Notes: generated from the sequence alone by a model not told the origin. 64,000 bases of DNA from Paralvinella palmiformis (GCA_025642065.1 JAODUP010000563.1:186001-250000); one strand, 5' to 3'; shown: positions 33,375 through 46,158, counted from the first letter of the stretch. Made by a program: numbers and translations.

Positions 33375-36300
33375 ATGATGTATCTGTATATAATATTTAC
33401 CCGAACTAATGCTTTCATATGTCGTAGTCACCACCAAGACATCTGAGTAAACCTTTTTCATTGTCGATTAACGTATATTTACAATGAACGAATCTGAGAA
33501 AATGGTTATGTCAATGATGCAATAAGGGAAAAAGCTAAAACATTTTCCAATAAAGCGGTTTTAGTCAGTGTCGTAATGTTCGGCAAAGTTCTTGTTGTGT
33601 TACCTTGTCAATGTCCAGATTTAAATGGGGTCTATTCACTTAATTTACAGCATTAATATTTGATCGATAGGAGAAGAAAATCGACAACAGCGCCATTTAT
33701 TTGGATGGTTTGGTGGCAAATTTGAAGCATGAAAGCGCGAATTCTTTTAAATCTGCTCGATATATTAAATATAACAGAACACTCTTTTTTTACATTAGCG
33801 GTCATAAGCCTTGCCACATTCCTTTTAAAATATATTACTCACTAATTGTCCTGATAGTGAAGAGACTTACAGGTTTGCATTTGCTAACCACTATCAACCA
33901 ATACAAACCACAACAATACTATACAATTTTTAACTTCTCAGTTCCTTATAGCTGATCCATGTAATGAACATGCGAAAGTTGAGTAGGTTGGTGGTCTCAA
34001 ATCGAAAATGTCTCACTTTACTCTCGACCTACCACAATCTATGTGGATACCATGTTCACTATTAATACTGTTACTGCTGTAATTAGTGTTACAGTTACTC
34101 CTACCACAACTACTATTTGGCCGCAAAACAGCAACTTTTTAACACAACTACTGTTAGTAATAATAGTTTCGATATTAGTACAACAACAAAAACAATACAA
34201 CAACAACACAAACTACTACAACTACTACTGGTAATACTCTTACTAATAGTCATACTACCGCTGTTTAATGCAACCTGTACGTCATATTATAACAACAACA
34301 ACTACTACTACTGCTACTGCTTCTACTACTACTACTGCTACTACTACTGCTGCTGCTACTACTACTACTATTACTACTACTACTGCTATCACCACTAACG
34401 TTTCATGTAACTCGTAGCTCGTAGACAAATATCAAATTTCAAAAATCTTTTAATTGCTGAAGTTTATACTTCCTTTCAGGGAATAAACCCATTATATTAT
34501 TGGTTGATGAGCCAGACCGTCTGTCGTCAGTTATGAAGAATTCTAAATACACTTCACTAATCCCATTTAAGAGCATACAAACATACAAAAATCTGTCAGA
34601 GGGATTCATTGCGGATATAATGAAGAAAAGTGTCAATATTTGCATCTCCAAACAAAGTATAAAAAACCAAAAATATATGGATTTCATTCGCGAAGTGATT
34701 CAAATGAAACAGGACGAGTTAGGAAAAGAAAATTACGTAGCTGCCAGCGTACTAAGAATGAAGGCTTTCTTGTTGGATGACTTAATGTCACTTCCCAGCG
34801 AATTAAAAGGATTATTTCCAGTAGCTTTGACACGGGAATCGATTGAGAACCTTGCGGAATTAGTAGAAGGACGACCTGAAGCGGCACTGGAAAGCGTTGA
34901 AAACGTTCTGAAAGAAATTGACTTTGGTAAATGATTTATGATTATTTATAGTTATTAGTATTTTCCCTCGTTATTATCAATATTTCATATATGTTTGTTT
35001 GTACTGAATACAAAAGGGCAAAAAATGAAATAATTTCCGCTTTTTCAAACATGATTGGTTCAAGTCTTGGTTCTCGCTTTGTTACGGCCATGTAAGTTAT
35101 GATATATTAATAAATTGTCACTTCTAAAAATTTATTAATTATAAAAATCGATATACAAATACCAATTTTATATAATGACAGCATTGCTATTTTTCTATGC
35201 CCCTTGGGAGGGGGGTCAATGATATAACGCATTAAGTAAATTTACTCGGGTATTAAAAATAAAAAGTCGTTCGTACGCGTATCAAGAACACTCTAGTACA
35301 CGGCAATTTGTGTTCAGGTGTTATAAAATATCAGTAGTCGTGTGCTATTTTTGTGACAAAGATATTCTGTAGTTCGGGAACACTCATACATAGAACTAAT
35401 TTGAATATTCAAGTGTAATTGGAATCCCAAATATTGATACTGGTCTTATCCGATCATGCTTTAGTCGGCGAAAGATCCATTAAAACATGTTAACAACATG
35501 ATCATTTCTTGGCTGCTATGTTAAACGTATATTTTAGACCTTAATGGGGGTTAGGTATTTCTTAGTGTTTCAAGACGGAAAATGATCTTATTATAAAACA
35601 TCTGCATATAAGTTGCTAACTTTTTAAAAACTATTTAATTCAAATGTATATAGTTTAAAAACATAATCACCATGTGAATAGCAAACTCATTGTTTTCTAT
35701 CTTGCCATTATACATTCTATTGTCATATAAATAAATGAACATATACTTTTGTATTATAATTCTAACAGGTCCTCGTCAACTAATCATGTTTAGACTGAGA
35801 TTTCCCGGCGTTGATAATGAAAATTATATGACAAAGGCGTACAACGCGATTATAGAGATATTTGAGGATCCAGGAAGTGTGCTTAGACAACAGTTTCTAC
35901 TATTATTGCACATTCCAAATGTGGAAGTTCTCAGATCTGAGTGTAATATTAAAAGATATGAAGTATCCATAGAGATCCAACCAAACAATATTGAAGATTA
36001 TTTGCATTTTTTGGAATTATACCACTCTGGCAAGGTTCAGCTACTAGTGCAAGACAACTTATTGGTTAATTCTCAAACATTCATTGGATATATTGAAACA
36101 CAAATTAACTTTGAAAGTGCCAAGCATGTATTAAAGTGGTATCATCCTGAAATGCTTAAGCAACATGCACATTTCTTCCAAAAGTTGGTTGAACAGAACA
36201 AACTTGTTGATTTTATTAACTTACTTAGAGAGAAACCAACTTCTGACAAAGAACCAGAAAAGAAAGCACACAGCCTAGTTACCAGCTGTGCCACCAAGAT

Positions 36301-39300
36301 ATACGAGGCTTTCTTAAACAGAAGTGATTTATCTCCATTTCAGTATCTGAGATACCTTAAGAAAGCAGGTTGTCCAGACTTATTAACCCAAATCAGGACA
36401 TCAGATGGCTACAATGCCTTGCATTTGGCAGTTAAACAAGAAAGTGATGATTTCATGAAGATGTTGTTCTATGCCAACAAATGGGGCTTCTTACGAAAAG
36501 ATATTGTAAAGCCAATTAACGTAAGACGCGAATTGCGGCATGTTGGTTACACACCGAGAAGGCTTGCAGAGGCATTGTCTTTTACAGATACAGGCTTTCA
36601 GACACTGAAGATATTTGATAACTATGATCGAGATATCCAATCCATGCCACCACTTCATAAGGCCTGTCTCATGGGTTCCATAGCATTTGTGTCAACAATG
36701 ATTGAAATCCGTCCATATTTAATGGAAGAAAAAGACGAATATAAGGCAAATTGTCTTTTTTACGCTTGTGCTTCTGGCAGTGAGAAACTTGTGGAGTATC
36801 TCCTGCGGAAAGGTGTGCCAAGAAATGTTGAAAATATAATTGGTGAAACTCCACTTCATATAGCTGCCATGTTTGGTCATTTGGAAGTTCTGAACATCTT
36901 AAGTAATCATTTCTTTGAGATATGCGGTAAGCTAAATAAACAAGGATATAATGCTATGTATTACTGTAGCAGGTTTGGCGACGTCGATACTTTAAAACAT
37001 TACAAGGAGAAAGGATTCAAGATTGATGCAAAAGCCTTAACAATTGCTGCCAAATACCAGCAGAATGAGGTCTTTGACTTTATTCTTAGAGAAACCGATG
37101 ATGTAAATCAAGGCAGAGATGAGGAAGGAAGATTGGCACTTCACTATGTTGTCATTAATGGCAATGTTCATGCTGTAAACGAGCTAATACAGAAGAAAGC
37201 TGATATCACTTTGACAGACCAGTATAATCGAAATGTTTTTCACTTGGCTGCAGAATATGGTCAAAGGGGGGTCATGGAAATTCTTATCGATGAAGCTAAA
37301 AAAATTAACAATCTGGAACAGCTGATTTCAACGAAGGACATTTTTACAGGTAGAAAGCTGTCAGTGGTGGTTAGAGGTAAAGATCGTGGTCGAAATGCCT
37401 GGCACTGGCTTGAACTGAAGCGTCTTTATGTCATATCATTTAACCGAGCAATGAAATCAGGTCGGGTGGACGTGGCTAGATATGGCAAGATACTTAAATC
37501 CGGCTTTGGCACCTACCCAGATAATGAGTGTCAGGAAATGATGAAAAAGAGATTGGCAGATATTGCCAATGAACAAAGAAATGATATGACTCCATTACTC
37601 GTTGCTGTAATAAACGATAACACTGACTTGGTGAAAATTCTCCTGAATAACGGAGCCTCACCCGATGACCAAGATTACAAAGGTACCACTGCTATGCATT
37701 ATGCAGCAATGAATAACAACATCTACACAATGCATCTTCTCTCTATTGCCGGTGGTAGCCTAGATGTAAAGACAGCTGATGGCCAGACACCTTATGATAT
37801 TGCTAAGGATACTGAAAGTTCTGAGGCAATAAACTTCTTTTGTAATGCCCGCCAACCAACACAGTTGGCAAAGGTAGGTGAAAGATAGATAACGGTAATA
37901 TAAATAGTTGATGGCTTAATTGACAGGTGTTTGGTACCTAAATACACGATCACTGGTTAATGTATTATTTAGAGATCCTTGTCGTAAAAATGCCGATCAC
38001 TGGCTTTGCCTCAAGTGTTTTTATGTTAGATCATTTAAACGAGCAGTGCAGTCGCAATACAACGTTTTCCTTCAGGAAAAAATAAACAATTTCCAATGAC
38101 CCATTTTCCCTCTTTAATGTTTTCATTATTGGGTACTCAATTGTTAATAAATATTATGTACATTTTATTACATTTATTTCAAGGATAACGGTAATATAAA
38201 TAGTTGATGGCTTAACTGACAGGTGTTTGGTATCTAAATACACGACCATTTGTTAATTTATAAATTGAAAATCTCATTGTAAACAATCGCATATGTCAAA
38301 ATAGAGGTTAAAATATCCCAACTTTTTAGTACAGATAATCCACCTTTGTTACATTTATTTTAATTATTATATGTTATTGGGGTGTTGATAACAACCAAGT
38401 CATTCTACTATACATCTAATTGAATTATTCCTGAATTTCTGGAATCCGCCATCAAAGGCGGAGTAATATGTCAACCAATCAGGAACGGGTTTAAACCATT
38501 TGGGGGAATTTCTAAATGACGTAATTATTTGTACAACTTAATTATTTGTTATTGTTGCATACTACCTACTCAGATGTGAACGTATGAGCGTGATTGTTAC
38601 AGGAAATAAATTCCAGAGAACAAAAGAACTTCACTCGTATCGACTTGGGGAGGAGTATGCTTCATAAATATCAAGTGAGCCGGTTTCAAACGTTTGGCAA
38701 TAAATTTCATAGTTTATTATACGAATTTATTAGGGGAAATATTACTGAAATATTGTAGTTGTGCTCTTCAGAATTCGACTACAGGAAGTATAGGGAGTTT
38801 GATTATAAATTTGACTACACTGACGTCACATATGCATCACCCACATCGATTGGACGAAAAACCATTTAGACATCTCACAGGTGTTCACATTTTACTCCGA
38901 AATAAACAAGATAGTATACTTTTAAGCGGTGAATAATTCACACGTGACATTGGCTTTATTATATTTGTACTATGAGCTTTCCACATATCAGTCTGGCCCA
39001 GATGTAATAATAAAAAACCTTCTTGTCGCCTTTAAGTGAAGGTTTGATGTGAAAAACAAAATAACCAACTTGGTAAGATACCGGTCATGTGTACGTCTAC
39101 AATAGATAATAGGGATGACGTCAAACAATGTGTATTACATTCCACTTGTGTATCTGTTGTCATGTTGTATATGTACAAAACAATGCCTATATTTCATGAG
39201 TATGTTTGAATTGTTTGGTTTTTCACCAAACTCTGCCCGACCTCAGATCTACGTCTATCAACGAAATCGTTGATGTTCATACCCTGAAAGTTTCTCAATA

Positions 39301-41430
39301 GACTTTGTGATTAATTTCAAGTGAATATTTTAAACAGAATGAAGTAATGATGCGCTAGTCCAGCATAGGGAATGAATAATAGAAATTGACGAACATGTCA
39401 ACTTCGCTGTAATCAATTTCTCTGTTCACTTCAGAACCTCATGGATAGTTTGTCCACATGTGAAGACAAGCTCAGTTTGTTGAATCTGGAAGAAAAGAGG
39501 AATGATGGCATGGATATCCGAATGCATATTATCGACCTGTGTAAGAAATTATGGGCGAACTCTGTAACAATACACTTATTAGAGATTACACTTTCAAATG
39601 GAATTTATAAATTAACGAGCTGTTTGTTTCTGTATTGGCACAATAATGTTCTTCTTCTGTTTTGTTTAATTTAGTACGACTATTGATCTTAGGCATCAAC
39701 GATTTATTAGTTAAGGTGGACAGCGGTCCAGTGCAAGAAGTCAGTGAAACGTAGAACGTAAGAGGATCATCGGATGCTGGGTTTCAGTCTTAAATGGTAT
39801 TCACAAGCCTTTTAACAAAAGAAGCTATCGACATCATATTTCTATCTATTTCTCATATTTTGCTTAGTCAAACTGTTTTGTACTACTCATAAACACACAG
39901 ATTATACATTGTTTTATATAAATATATACATAAAATGTTGTCCGCTGTCTGACAATGTTTATATTTCATTTTACTGCGAGAGCCTCCTGTTACTATTAAC
40001 AATAATCTAAACACACGTACACACAAATGTACGGATAGATGTACAAAACGCAATCGGGAAATATATATATATGTTGTATACAGTGATTAGTAGATCATAG
40101 AATTATTATTGTTTATTTGTTATATATCATAGTATGCGGTTATTTTGATTGATTGTATAATAAGTAAATGTGTAATTGTTGAATTTGATTTTAATGTTTT
40201 CGAAAGCATATATCGGATAATATGTAATTTATTCAAAGGATAATGCGTAATATTATATTTCTTGAATCAAATTATGAAATATGTAAAAAGAAGGGATTAG
40301 ATTCCTAAATCGTATTGTAATAAGATTGTACACTGTATCAATATGATAAACAAGGATACTCCTACACTAGATTAAAAAGGATAAAGGGTTAGAATCAGTT
40401 TACGTATTGCCATGTAATTAAAATTAATCATTGTAGTGTTAATTACTATATTGGCTGATGTAGACCTTGTTGCTTTTTAAGGTATTGTTTCTTAAAAATG
40501 GTATTCCGAACAACCTTTCAGAATTAGTTTAATTTGTTTATTCAAATTCGATATTTGTAGTTTATATGGCGCTCCGATAGCTTAGTGGGTAGATCATCGC
40601 GCAACAAACCTTTCGGAGAGAGAGGTCGAATCGACTCGGCGTATCTGTGTTTATGGAATGTTTCATTAGAGGTCAGCCCTATGCTATATGTCCCATATGT
40701 GACTAATGTGGAGGTAAAACAAAGCATGGTCTTATTCCTTGTGGTTATTGCATTCAATCGGGCGATACAAATCATGTTAAGTTATATGCTTTTAAATGTG
40801 GTATGTAAATGTATAGTAATAAATCCAAGTATAAACGTCTTTGGTATAAGAGTGACCTAAGTTTCACATTGTAAATGCTATATTATCAGCTAAATTGTGG
40901 ATACATTTAGTACTTCTTGACTTACATTAAACGCCATGTTGTATAGGATGCAACCTTTGACTGAACTGATTTTAAATCACACAATGTAAAATAACTAAAG
41001 TATAGGCTGTATTTATTTTCAGAGGTATTGTTTTTAAATAATATAATTTATTATTTATTATACTAATATAGATTCAATGAATAATTTTCCTTATAATAGT
41101 TTGCATTTAAGTGTCACATTTTACGATTTTGTGTGTATAATTAGATGTTTAAACAAGAAAAAAGGAAAATTTCCTTTAATAGGACTGTAGAAACATAAAT
41201 ATAAATATGTGACCTTTGTCCTCGTGTCTAGTTTCATATTTATCTTTGTAAATAAAACAAGTGGTCAATAATGAAACTGTGTGTCATAATCTTTAATGTA
41301 ATCTCCTCAGGTAACTGATGATACAATTAAGAGATACTGAATTTATGGTTGATTTATTAAACATAAATGACATTATAATTTAACGAAAGAAGCTATAATG
41401 TACTTTTTTTTTACAGTTATTGAGACTTGA
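33016..41430 (+). CDS. Ankyrin-repeat protein, multi-exon (~947 aa)
   Basis: Hand-built model: exons 33016-33187, 34480-34926, 35769-37873, 39435-39540 and 41417-41430. All junctions are GT-AG and phases match (1, 1, 0, 1). The ATG has a good context (CAACATGG). Exons 1-2 (residues 1-206) are non-ankyrin, helical and charged. Exon 3 holds ankyrin units near residues 418 (DGYNALHLAV), 565 (GETPLHIAAMFGHLEVLNIL), 659-715 (two) and 811-888 (two or three), including TPLLVAVINDNTDLVKILL. A conserved-looking non-ankyrin insert (about 735-800, with VVRGKDRGRNAWHWLELK) separates the blocks. No membrane segment or signal peptide, so probably a cytoplasmic binding scaffold; partner unknown. The last two exons are less certain: reading through instead of splicing at 37873 stops at 37888, and reading through at 39540 stops at 39674. 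Confidence 0.8.
33338..33366. repeat. TA microsatellite in ankyrin-gene intron 1
   Basis: TA run followed by short GT units. Confidence 0.9.
34200..34396. repeat. ACT/CAA trinucleotide tract in ankyrin-gene intron 1
   Basis: Imperfect CAA, ACT and CTG triplets just upstream of the exon 2 acceptor. The Tyr/Cys-rich frames it creates are not coding. Confidence 0.85.
37887..38257 (+). pseudogene. Decayed partial copy of ankyrin exon 3 between short direct repeats
   Basis: Sequence at 37972-38054 aligns with the exon 3 segment near 37378-37460. The conserved insert word DRGRNAWHWLELKRLYV is still recognisable as DPCRKNADHWLCLKCFYV-like triplets with an indel. It lies between two ~72-bp direct repeats, 37887-37961 and 38184-38257, each starting GATAACGGTAATATAAATAG. 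All of it sits in the intron after exon 3. This points to an old local duplication followed by deletion and decay. Confidence 0.65.
38258..39434. other. Ankyrin-gene intron 3, no further exon seen
   Basis: AT-rich, with a small hairpin at about 38448-38464 (CCGCC/GGCGG). No splice-flanked coding block recognised. Confidence 0.4.
40567..40715 (+). mobile_element. tRNA-derived SINE, copy 1 of a pair with 51378
   Basis: The head GATAGCTTAGTGGGTAGATCA (A-box) and GAGGTCGAATC (B-box) is followed by a body with TCTGTGTTTATGGAATGTTTC and a ATGTCCCATATGTGACTAATG block. The body is shared with 51378-51500. Confidence 0.6.
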
Positions 41431-41587
41431 AAGATGACGGGAAAAGAAATATCAAATTTTGAAGTAAATATAATGTAACAAACAATTATTGTATTCCCTA
41501 TAGAAAGCACTATTCTAACCATCAGCTATCATATTTCCATTAAAACTTTCTCCAAATCCTTAATTTCCCAACTTTCACGAGCCATTG

Positions 41588-41890
41588 CTAGTGTGCACTA
41601 CACTTGCTAGGGATTATCGCGTAACGTCATCTTTGTAGTGCCACAGCTTTGTTTACAAGCGTCTTGACCAGTTGACAGACAAAATATCAGATTCTGAGCT
41701 GCCACCTGTGCCGCCGCCACCCGCCCTCGATCCACAACAAGAGTTGGATTGGTGCGTATTTATTTGTGTTGGTATCAGCTTAATTGATAACTCAGCACAC
41801 TGGGCCTGAATGAGATTATTTCCCTCTATTTGTCGGTACACGGGAACCCGGTGGATACATAGCTAGGCTCTCCCATATGTGGCTTCTACA
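41588..41890 (+). pseudogene. Degenerate copy of the exon at 43654-43844
   Basis: Matches 43488-43950 in inverted orientation, including the upstream CTAGGG...TAACGTCATCTTTG stretch, the end of the coding exon and the downstream CCCGGTGGAT...CTCCCATATGTGG stretch. Relative to the partner it has lost about 130 bases of coding sequence and the start codon is ATA instead of ATG. The reading frame near its end gives LDPQQELDWC followed by a possible GT donor. Because flanking non-coding sequence is included, it arose by DNA duplication and not retrotransposition. Confidence 0.6.
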
Positions 41891-42670
41891 AGAATATGCC
41901 GCTCTCGATGGAATGCCTACTAGACTGGTTTAACCGTTTAGTAGTGTCTACAATACACAGCCATAAGAAGCTTTGAGTAAGCCTAAGTAAATTTATATTT
42001 TTGCGAATAAGTGAAATTATACTTTATTCACGAATGCGTAAACTGGTGAATGTCCACTACTTTGTTCCCAAGATTAGACTATTATCGCTAATACATACCC
42101 GTTTTCTATTCAGTTTCTCCATCAAACTGTTGATTCGTTTGGGCTTAGCATTACCCAGTTTTTTTAATATGGTTGGAATGGGATCTTCTGTAAGCCTGAC
42201 ACTCTTAATGTCATACCCAACTGATAGTGTCATAGACGTCGAAATAACGAACATATGTTCCTCAAAGTTGTAGATTGGCTATCACTGTACTCTCTTTATG
42301 TTTACGCAGCCAATCGCGCAAATCAATATTCTGACCTTCTTGACTACCTTTAACATAATTTTCTCATTCCTATCGATCAGTACAATTGGTGAAGATTGGT
42401 GCCCGATTGACATCAAATTGACTGGGATTGAACTTTGTACGGAATAGTTTTCAATGTGGCAGTATAGATATTTTACTAGGTGTAGCTATTCTGCAAACGT
42501 ATGAGGGGCCAAATAGAGTATAATTGCCAGTGTGACAGTGTAAATATTAATATAAGGAAATACTCCCTTTGAAAAGCTTGTAAAATTTTAATTTGTCATA
42601 TAAATATTTACTAAATAAGTTTAACTGTCTGTATATATGCAGTATTCACAAAACTGCTTCACAAATCTAG

Positions 42671-42724
<54 letters not shown>

Positions 42725-43487
42725 GATTTAAGATACTCTAAAATATGAACATTTCTGCTGTTTTGTTTGCTATATCAGTATTTGGAGTATTATACAATTC
42801 ATTATACATCAATAATGAAATCCACAGACACCAATGCTTGTAAATATTGACAGTTGCAGATTAAATTTTAATTTAAATACTTACAGTCCTATTATATATT
42901 TGCTTCAATATAAGACTTAATGCTTATTCCTATATCTTTAGTGGCTAGTCCCAGACTACCATAAATGTATGCAGCATGAAGCATTAGTCTATTATTAAGA
43001 AATCACCTATGATCATGAGCAATGTAATATGAAAGTAACAAAGCGATTTAAAAGTCACAGGAAAAGGTTTCCTAAATTAGTCAAAATGTTAGTGTTATAT
43101 ATTAAAATCAATTCACATAAGAGATATATAAAAAAGTCATAGAAATAAAGTTACAGTGGTTTTAAAACGCATCTCGCATTGCCTAACTTTAATCAAGGAT
43201 CTTCGGAAATCTGTGACGTCATCTTTGTCAAACAACGACCCCAAATGATCCACGTGGCCTTGGTTAACTTGTGTTACGTGTTCCATATTGTCTTTATTAA
43301 ACATATAAAACGGTGTATTGTGTTGCATACAATTGTGCAAAGAAACATACACCAAATACTAATGATTATATCTGACGTAAAAGTGCCGTCAAAACCCAGC
43401 CCGAAACAATAACAACCCCTCCGGAAATTAAAAACCAAAGATGGCTAAAGACAAACACACCGAAAACAGTACATCCCCGTATATACT
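41891..43487. other. No gene confirmed; TA run inside
   Basis: Lies between the arms of the inverted duplication. Contains a long TA run (42672-42722). A 65-codon minus frame at 42057-42254 and a 72-codon minus frame at 43137-43355 look protein-like but match nothing I recognise and lack clear splice support. Confidence 0.35.
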
Positions 43488-43653
43488 AGCATAGGCCACA
43501 TATGGGAGAGCCCGATGCATCCACCGGGCTCCTGTGTACCGACAAATACCACTTTATTTTAAATGACGTTATGCGATAGGAGGAGGGAAATACTCGCATT
43601 CAAGCCCAGTTTGTTGACCTATCAATTAAACTTATGTAAACACAAACAAATAC

Positions 43654-43844
43654 GCAACAATCCAGCTCTTGTTGTGGACCGGGACAGGTGCTGGCGGCAC
43701 AGCTGACTGCTCTTGGTCCAGGTATGCACTCGCTGCAGTTAATTCTTCACAATTAATACTGTCTGTGACCTTTTTCACTAGTGGTTCAAAGCTGTAGGGC
43801 TTGATAGCCCTGAGAATGTCAAAACTTTCGTCAGAATCTGACAT
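43654..43844 (-). CDS. Possible first coding exon, unknown protein
   Basis: Minus-strand ATG at 43844-43842, then an acidic N-terminus (SDSDESFDILRAIKPYSFEPL), a mixed helical segment and a Pro/Val-rich end. A possible GT donor follows at 43653-43652, giving about 63 residues. The word KPYSFEPL, and the WC just before the donor in the related copy at 41588-41890, remind me of invertebrate proteins with the P2X7-type zinc-binding intracellular domain, whose next exon should carry a CxxC. I could not find that next exon, so this identity is a guess. Possible minus-strand leader exons upstream end at donors near 44302 and 44955. It may equally be a captured exon in an inactive duplication. Confidence 0.35.
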
Positions 43845-43950
43845 TTTGTCTGCCAACTGGTCAGAACACTGGTCAACAAGCAGTGGCACTAGGTGATGTT
43901 TAGCAAAGATGACGTTACACAATAACGTAACCCCTAGCTAGTGTAGTACA

Positions 43951-44979
43951 CAATAGCGAAGACTCCTTTAATATTAGGCTTATCTATTGAGTATTGATTG
44001 GTTAACTCATTTCGAGAAACTTGACAAAATGATAAAGAAATAATAATGCAGTATAAAGATCTTTAAAACAAAACGATTGAGAGAACCACATGGGATAGAA
44101 ACTATAGAACAAAATATCATCATTGAATCCAGAAAATAAAACAGATTTTCATCCTCTTGTTTTCCAAATAAAGAAGAGATCGGACACTATACAGAAATGA
44201 AACCGAAAAGAACTCCGTTATTCGATGTTGTTCCAGTCAAATTTACAAACAACAAATATAGAAGTATTCTCAATTATAAGAATTTTATATACTCACCGGA
44301 AGACTGATACGATTTAACTGTAGCCTGTACTTTGCATGGAATGTTTAAATAGGTTATATTAAGCAAATCATAACTGCCACAATATCATTTCACAGAAAAC
44401 CACTTGTCAAAGCAAATAAAATTATTTAAATACAAAGTACCTTAGAGCGCAGGGAATGTAGTATTAGTTAGCAAATGGGCCCAGTGGCGAAACGACAACT
44501 GTAGCGAATGTCGCTGAAGTCCGACCGGAACTGCCACATCAATATCCCCGTTAAGAAGAATTCGAGAATGGAGTGTATTTGGTCGCGAAAAATCCTCTAG
44601 CGGCAATATTTAGCGCGATGTTTGTATGGGAATAGGCTGAAAATAGGGGCTTAACAAAGCCTGAGAGTGTGTATGGTATTAGGCACATTATAACGGCTTA
44701 ACGAAGCCCGATAGGAAAAGTCAAAACTGGACTTATAGAATGACTAATTATAGAAATAAAGGTAATTGTTGTTAGAATTATTGGAAAACTTGATTGATCA
44801 CCAACAAATTGCTATAAAATCAACGGTGTTTTAAATCAGCGACAGTAAAATGCGATGATCCGGTTTTACAAGAATTCATAAATACATTTAATAAGTATCT
44901 AAATCCCGAAAGATATGATTTTTTGGTATCTGACTAAAATAAAATCGTTCCACTCTTACCTGTTGCCATAATCAAGTTA
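43951..44979. other. No plus-strand gene seen; possible minus-strand leader exons
   Basis: On the minus strand, CTTCCG|GTGAGT (about 44302) and ATGGCAACAG|GTAAGAG (about 44955) are good splice donors. They would suit 5' exons of a minus-strand transcript. Otherwise nothing is recognised. Confidence 0.25.
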
Positions 44980-45042
44980 GGATGGATGGATGGATGTTGT
45001 TTAACGACACATCGGCACAATTTAGGCCATTCAGTGCCCTAG
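44980..45042. repeat. Dispersed GGAT/TTTAACGACAC repeat, copy 2
   Basis: Second copy of the repeat at 617-695, same orientation. Confidence 0.7.
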
Positions 45043-45347
45043 AACGTTTGGAAATAAAACTGTACATTAGCAAAGTTAGAAACAATGCATTTAGTATAAT
45101 GGAGAAACAATAGTACATTCTCGTTCATCTGAATTCCTAAAAATGAACGTTTCTTACTGATATCAATGGTCAATAAACATATTTCGGTTTTTGATGAATG
45201 CACATATGCGCTACCGTATTCAATTTAACTGATTACTGAAGCGTGACTGAGTAACTGGGTCAACAAAACCAGGGTACAGAGTCTTTTGTTCCAATTGTGT
45301 ACACGAGACATGACAAAGTTGTGCGATAAGACGAAGAAAGAAACGGC

Positions 45348-46017
45348 ATGGAGGGAACTGTTGAAAAAACAGCTAATTCTGAGCATAGTGACAGCATATC
45401 ATGTGATGGATCAAAACATGAGAGGGATATAGATTATGAGGCTACGAAGTCGATGCTGCTAAAAGACATAGATTCTCGCCAGAGTCTTCAACGCAAAAGA
45501 AAGGTTCATTGTGAAGAAATCATTCGATTGTTAAAGGAACTCGAAACCGCGCAAACAGAAAAGAACTATTCGGTAAAATTTATTCTAGTCATTCAATTTA
45601 ATCAATCTTATAAATAAAATGTAAATGGTATGCTGCTAGTATACAATGATAATAAAAGGACTAAAAATCGTGGTAGTGGTTCTATAATATTTTTTTAACT
45701 ATTTGTTGTGAAACAGTTTTAATATCGTTTTCCATTTTCATATATCCAGTCATATTATTTGGAACTCCTCAATTTTCATTAGAGCCATTCGATTTAATCG
45801 CGTATCTTGGCGTTTGTTACTCTTACAGTTAAAAGTATAATATTAACCGAAGTCTATTAGATTAGGTCGAGTATTTACTTACAGTGGAAGAAACTTTTGA
45901 TGTGTGTTTGGAGAATTGGATTTAACTTTGATAATGTGTTTTATTATTTAGTTGTCGTGGGTGTATTTATATAAAAGATGTTTTATTTAAGAAGGTATTG
46001 ATTTCGTTGATCTGTTA

Positions 46018-46067
<50 letters not shown>

Positions 46068-46158
46068 CAATTATGACTTTATAACTTTATTTCATTTTTA
46101 GAAGCAAGATAGCACCCAGATAGAGAAACATCCAAACGTTGAATCGTCTTCAAACTCG
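45348..46158 (+). CDS. First two coding exons of an unrecognised gene (3' part not found)
   Basis: Exon 1 45348-45572 (ATG in GGCATGG context, 75 codons) ends TATTCG|GTAAAA. Exon 2 46102-46158 follows a pyrimidine-rich acceptor (TTTCATTTTTAG) and ends AACTCG|GTAATA. Both are phase 0, so the frame stays open through the junction (...EKNYS|KQDSTQ...NS). The product begins MEGTVEKTANSEHSDS. It is Ser/Glu-rich, then has a Lys/Arg/Leu-rich stretch (about residues 33-70) with heptad-like leucines suggesting a short coiled coil. No family recognised. Later exons were not found; they could lie in the poor-quality stretch after 48480 or among the LINE insertions. It may also be a small gene whose last exon I missed. 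Confidence 0.5.
46017..46066. repeat. TA then GT microsatellite
   Basis: TA dinucleotides followed by GT dinucleotides, in the intron just before exon 2 of the gene at 45348. Confidence 0.95.
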
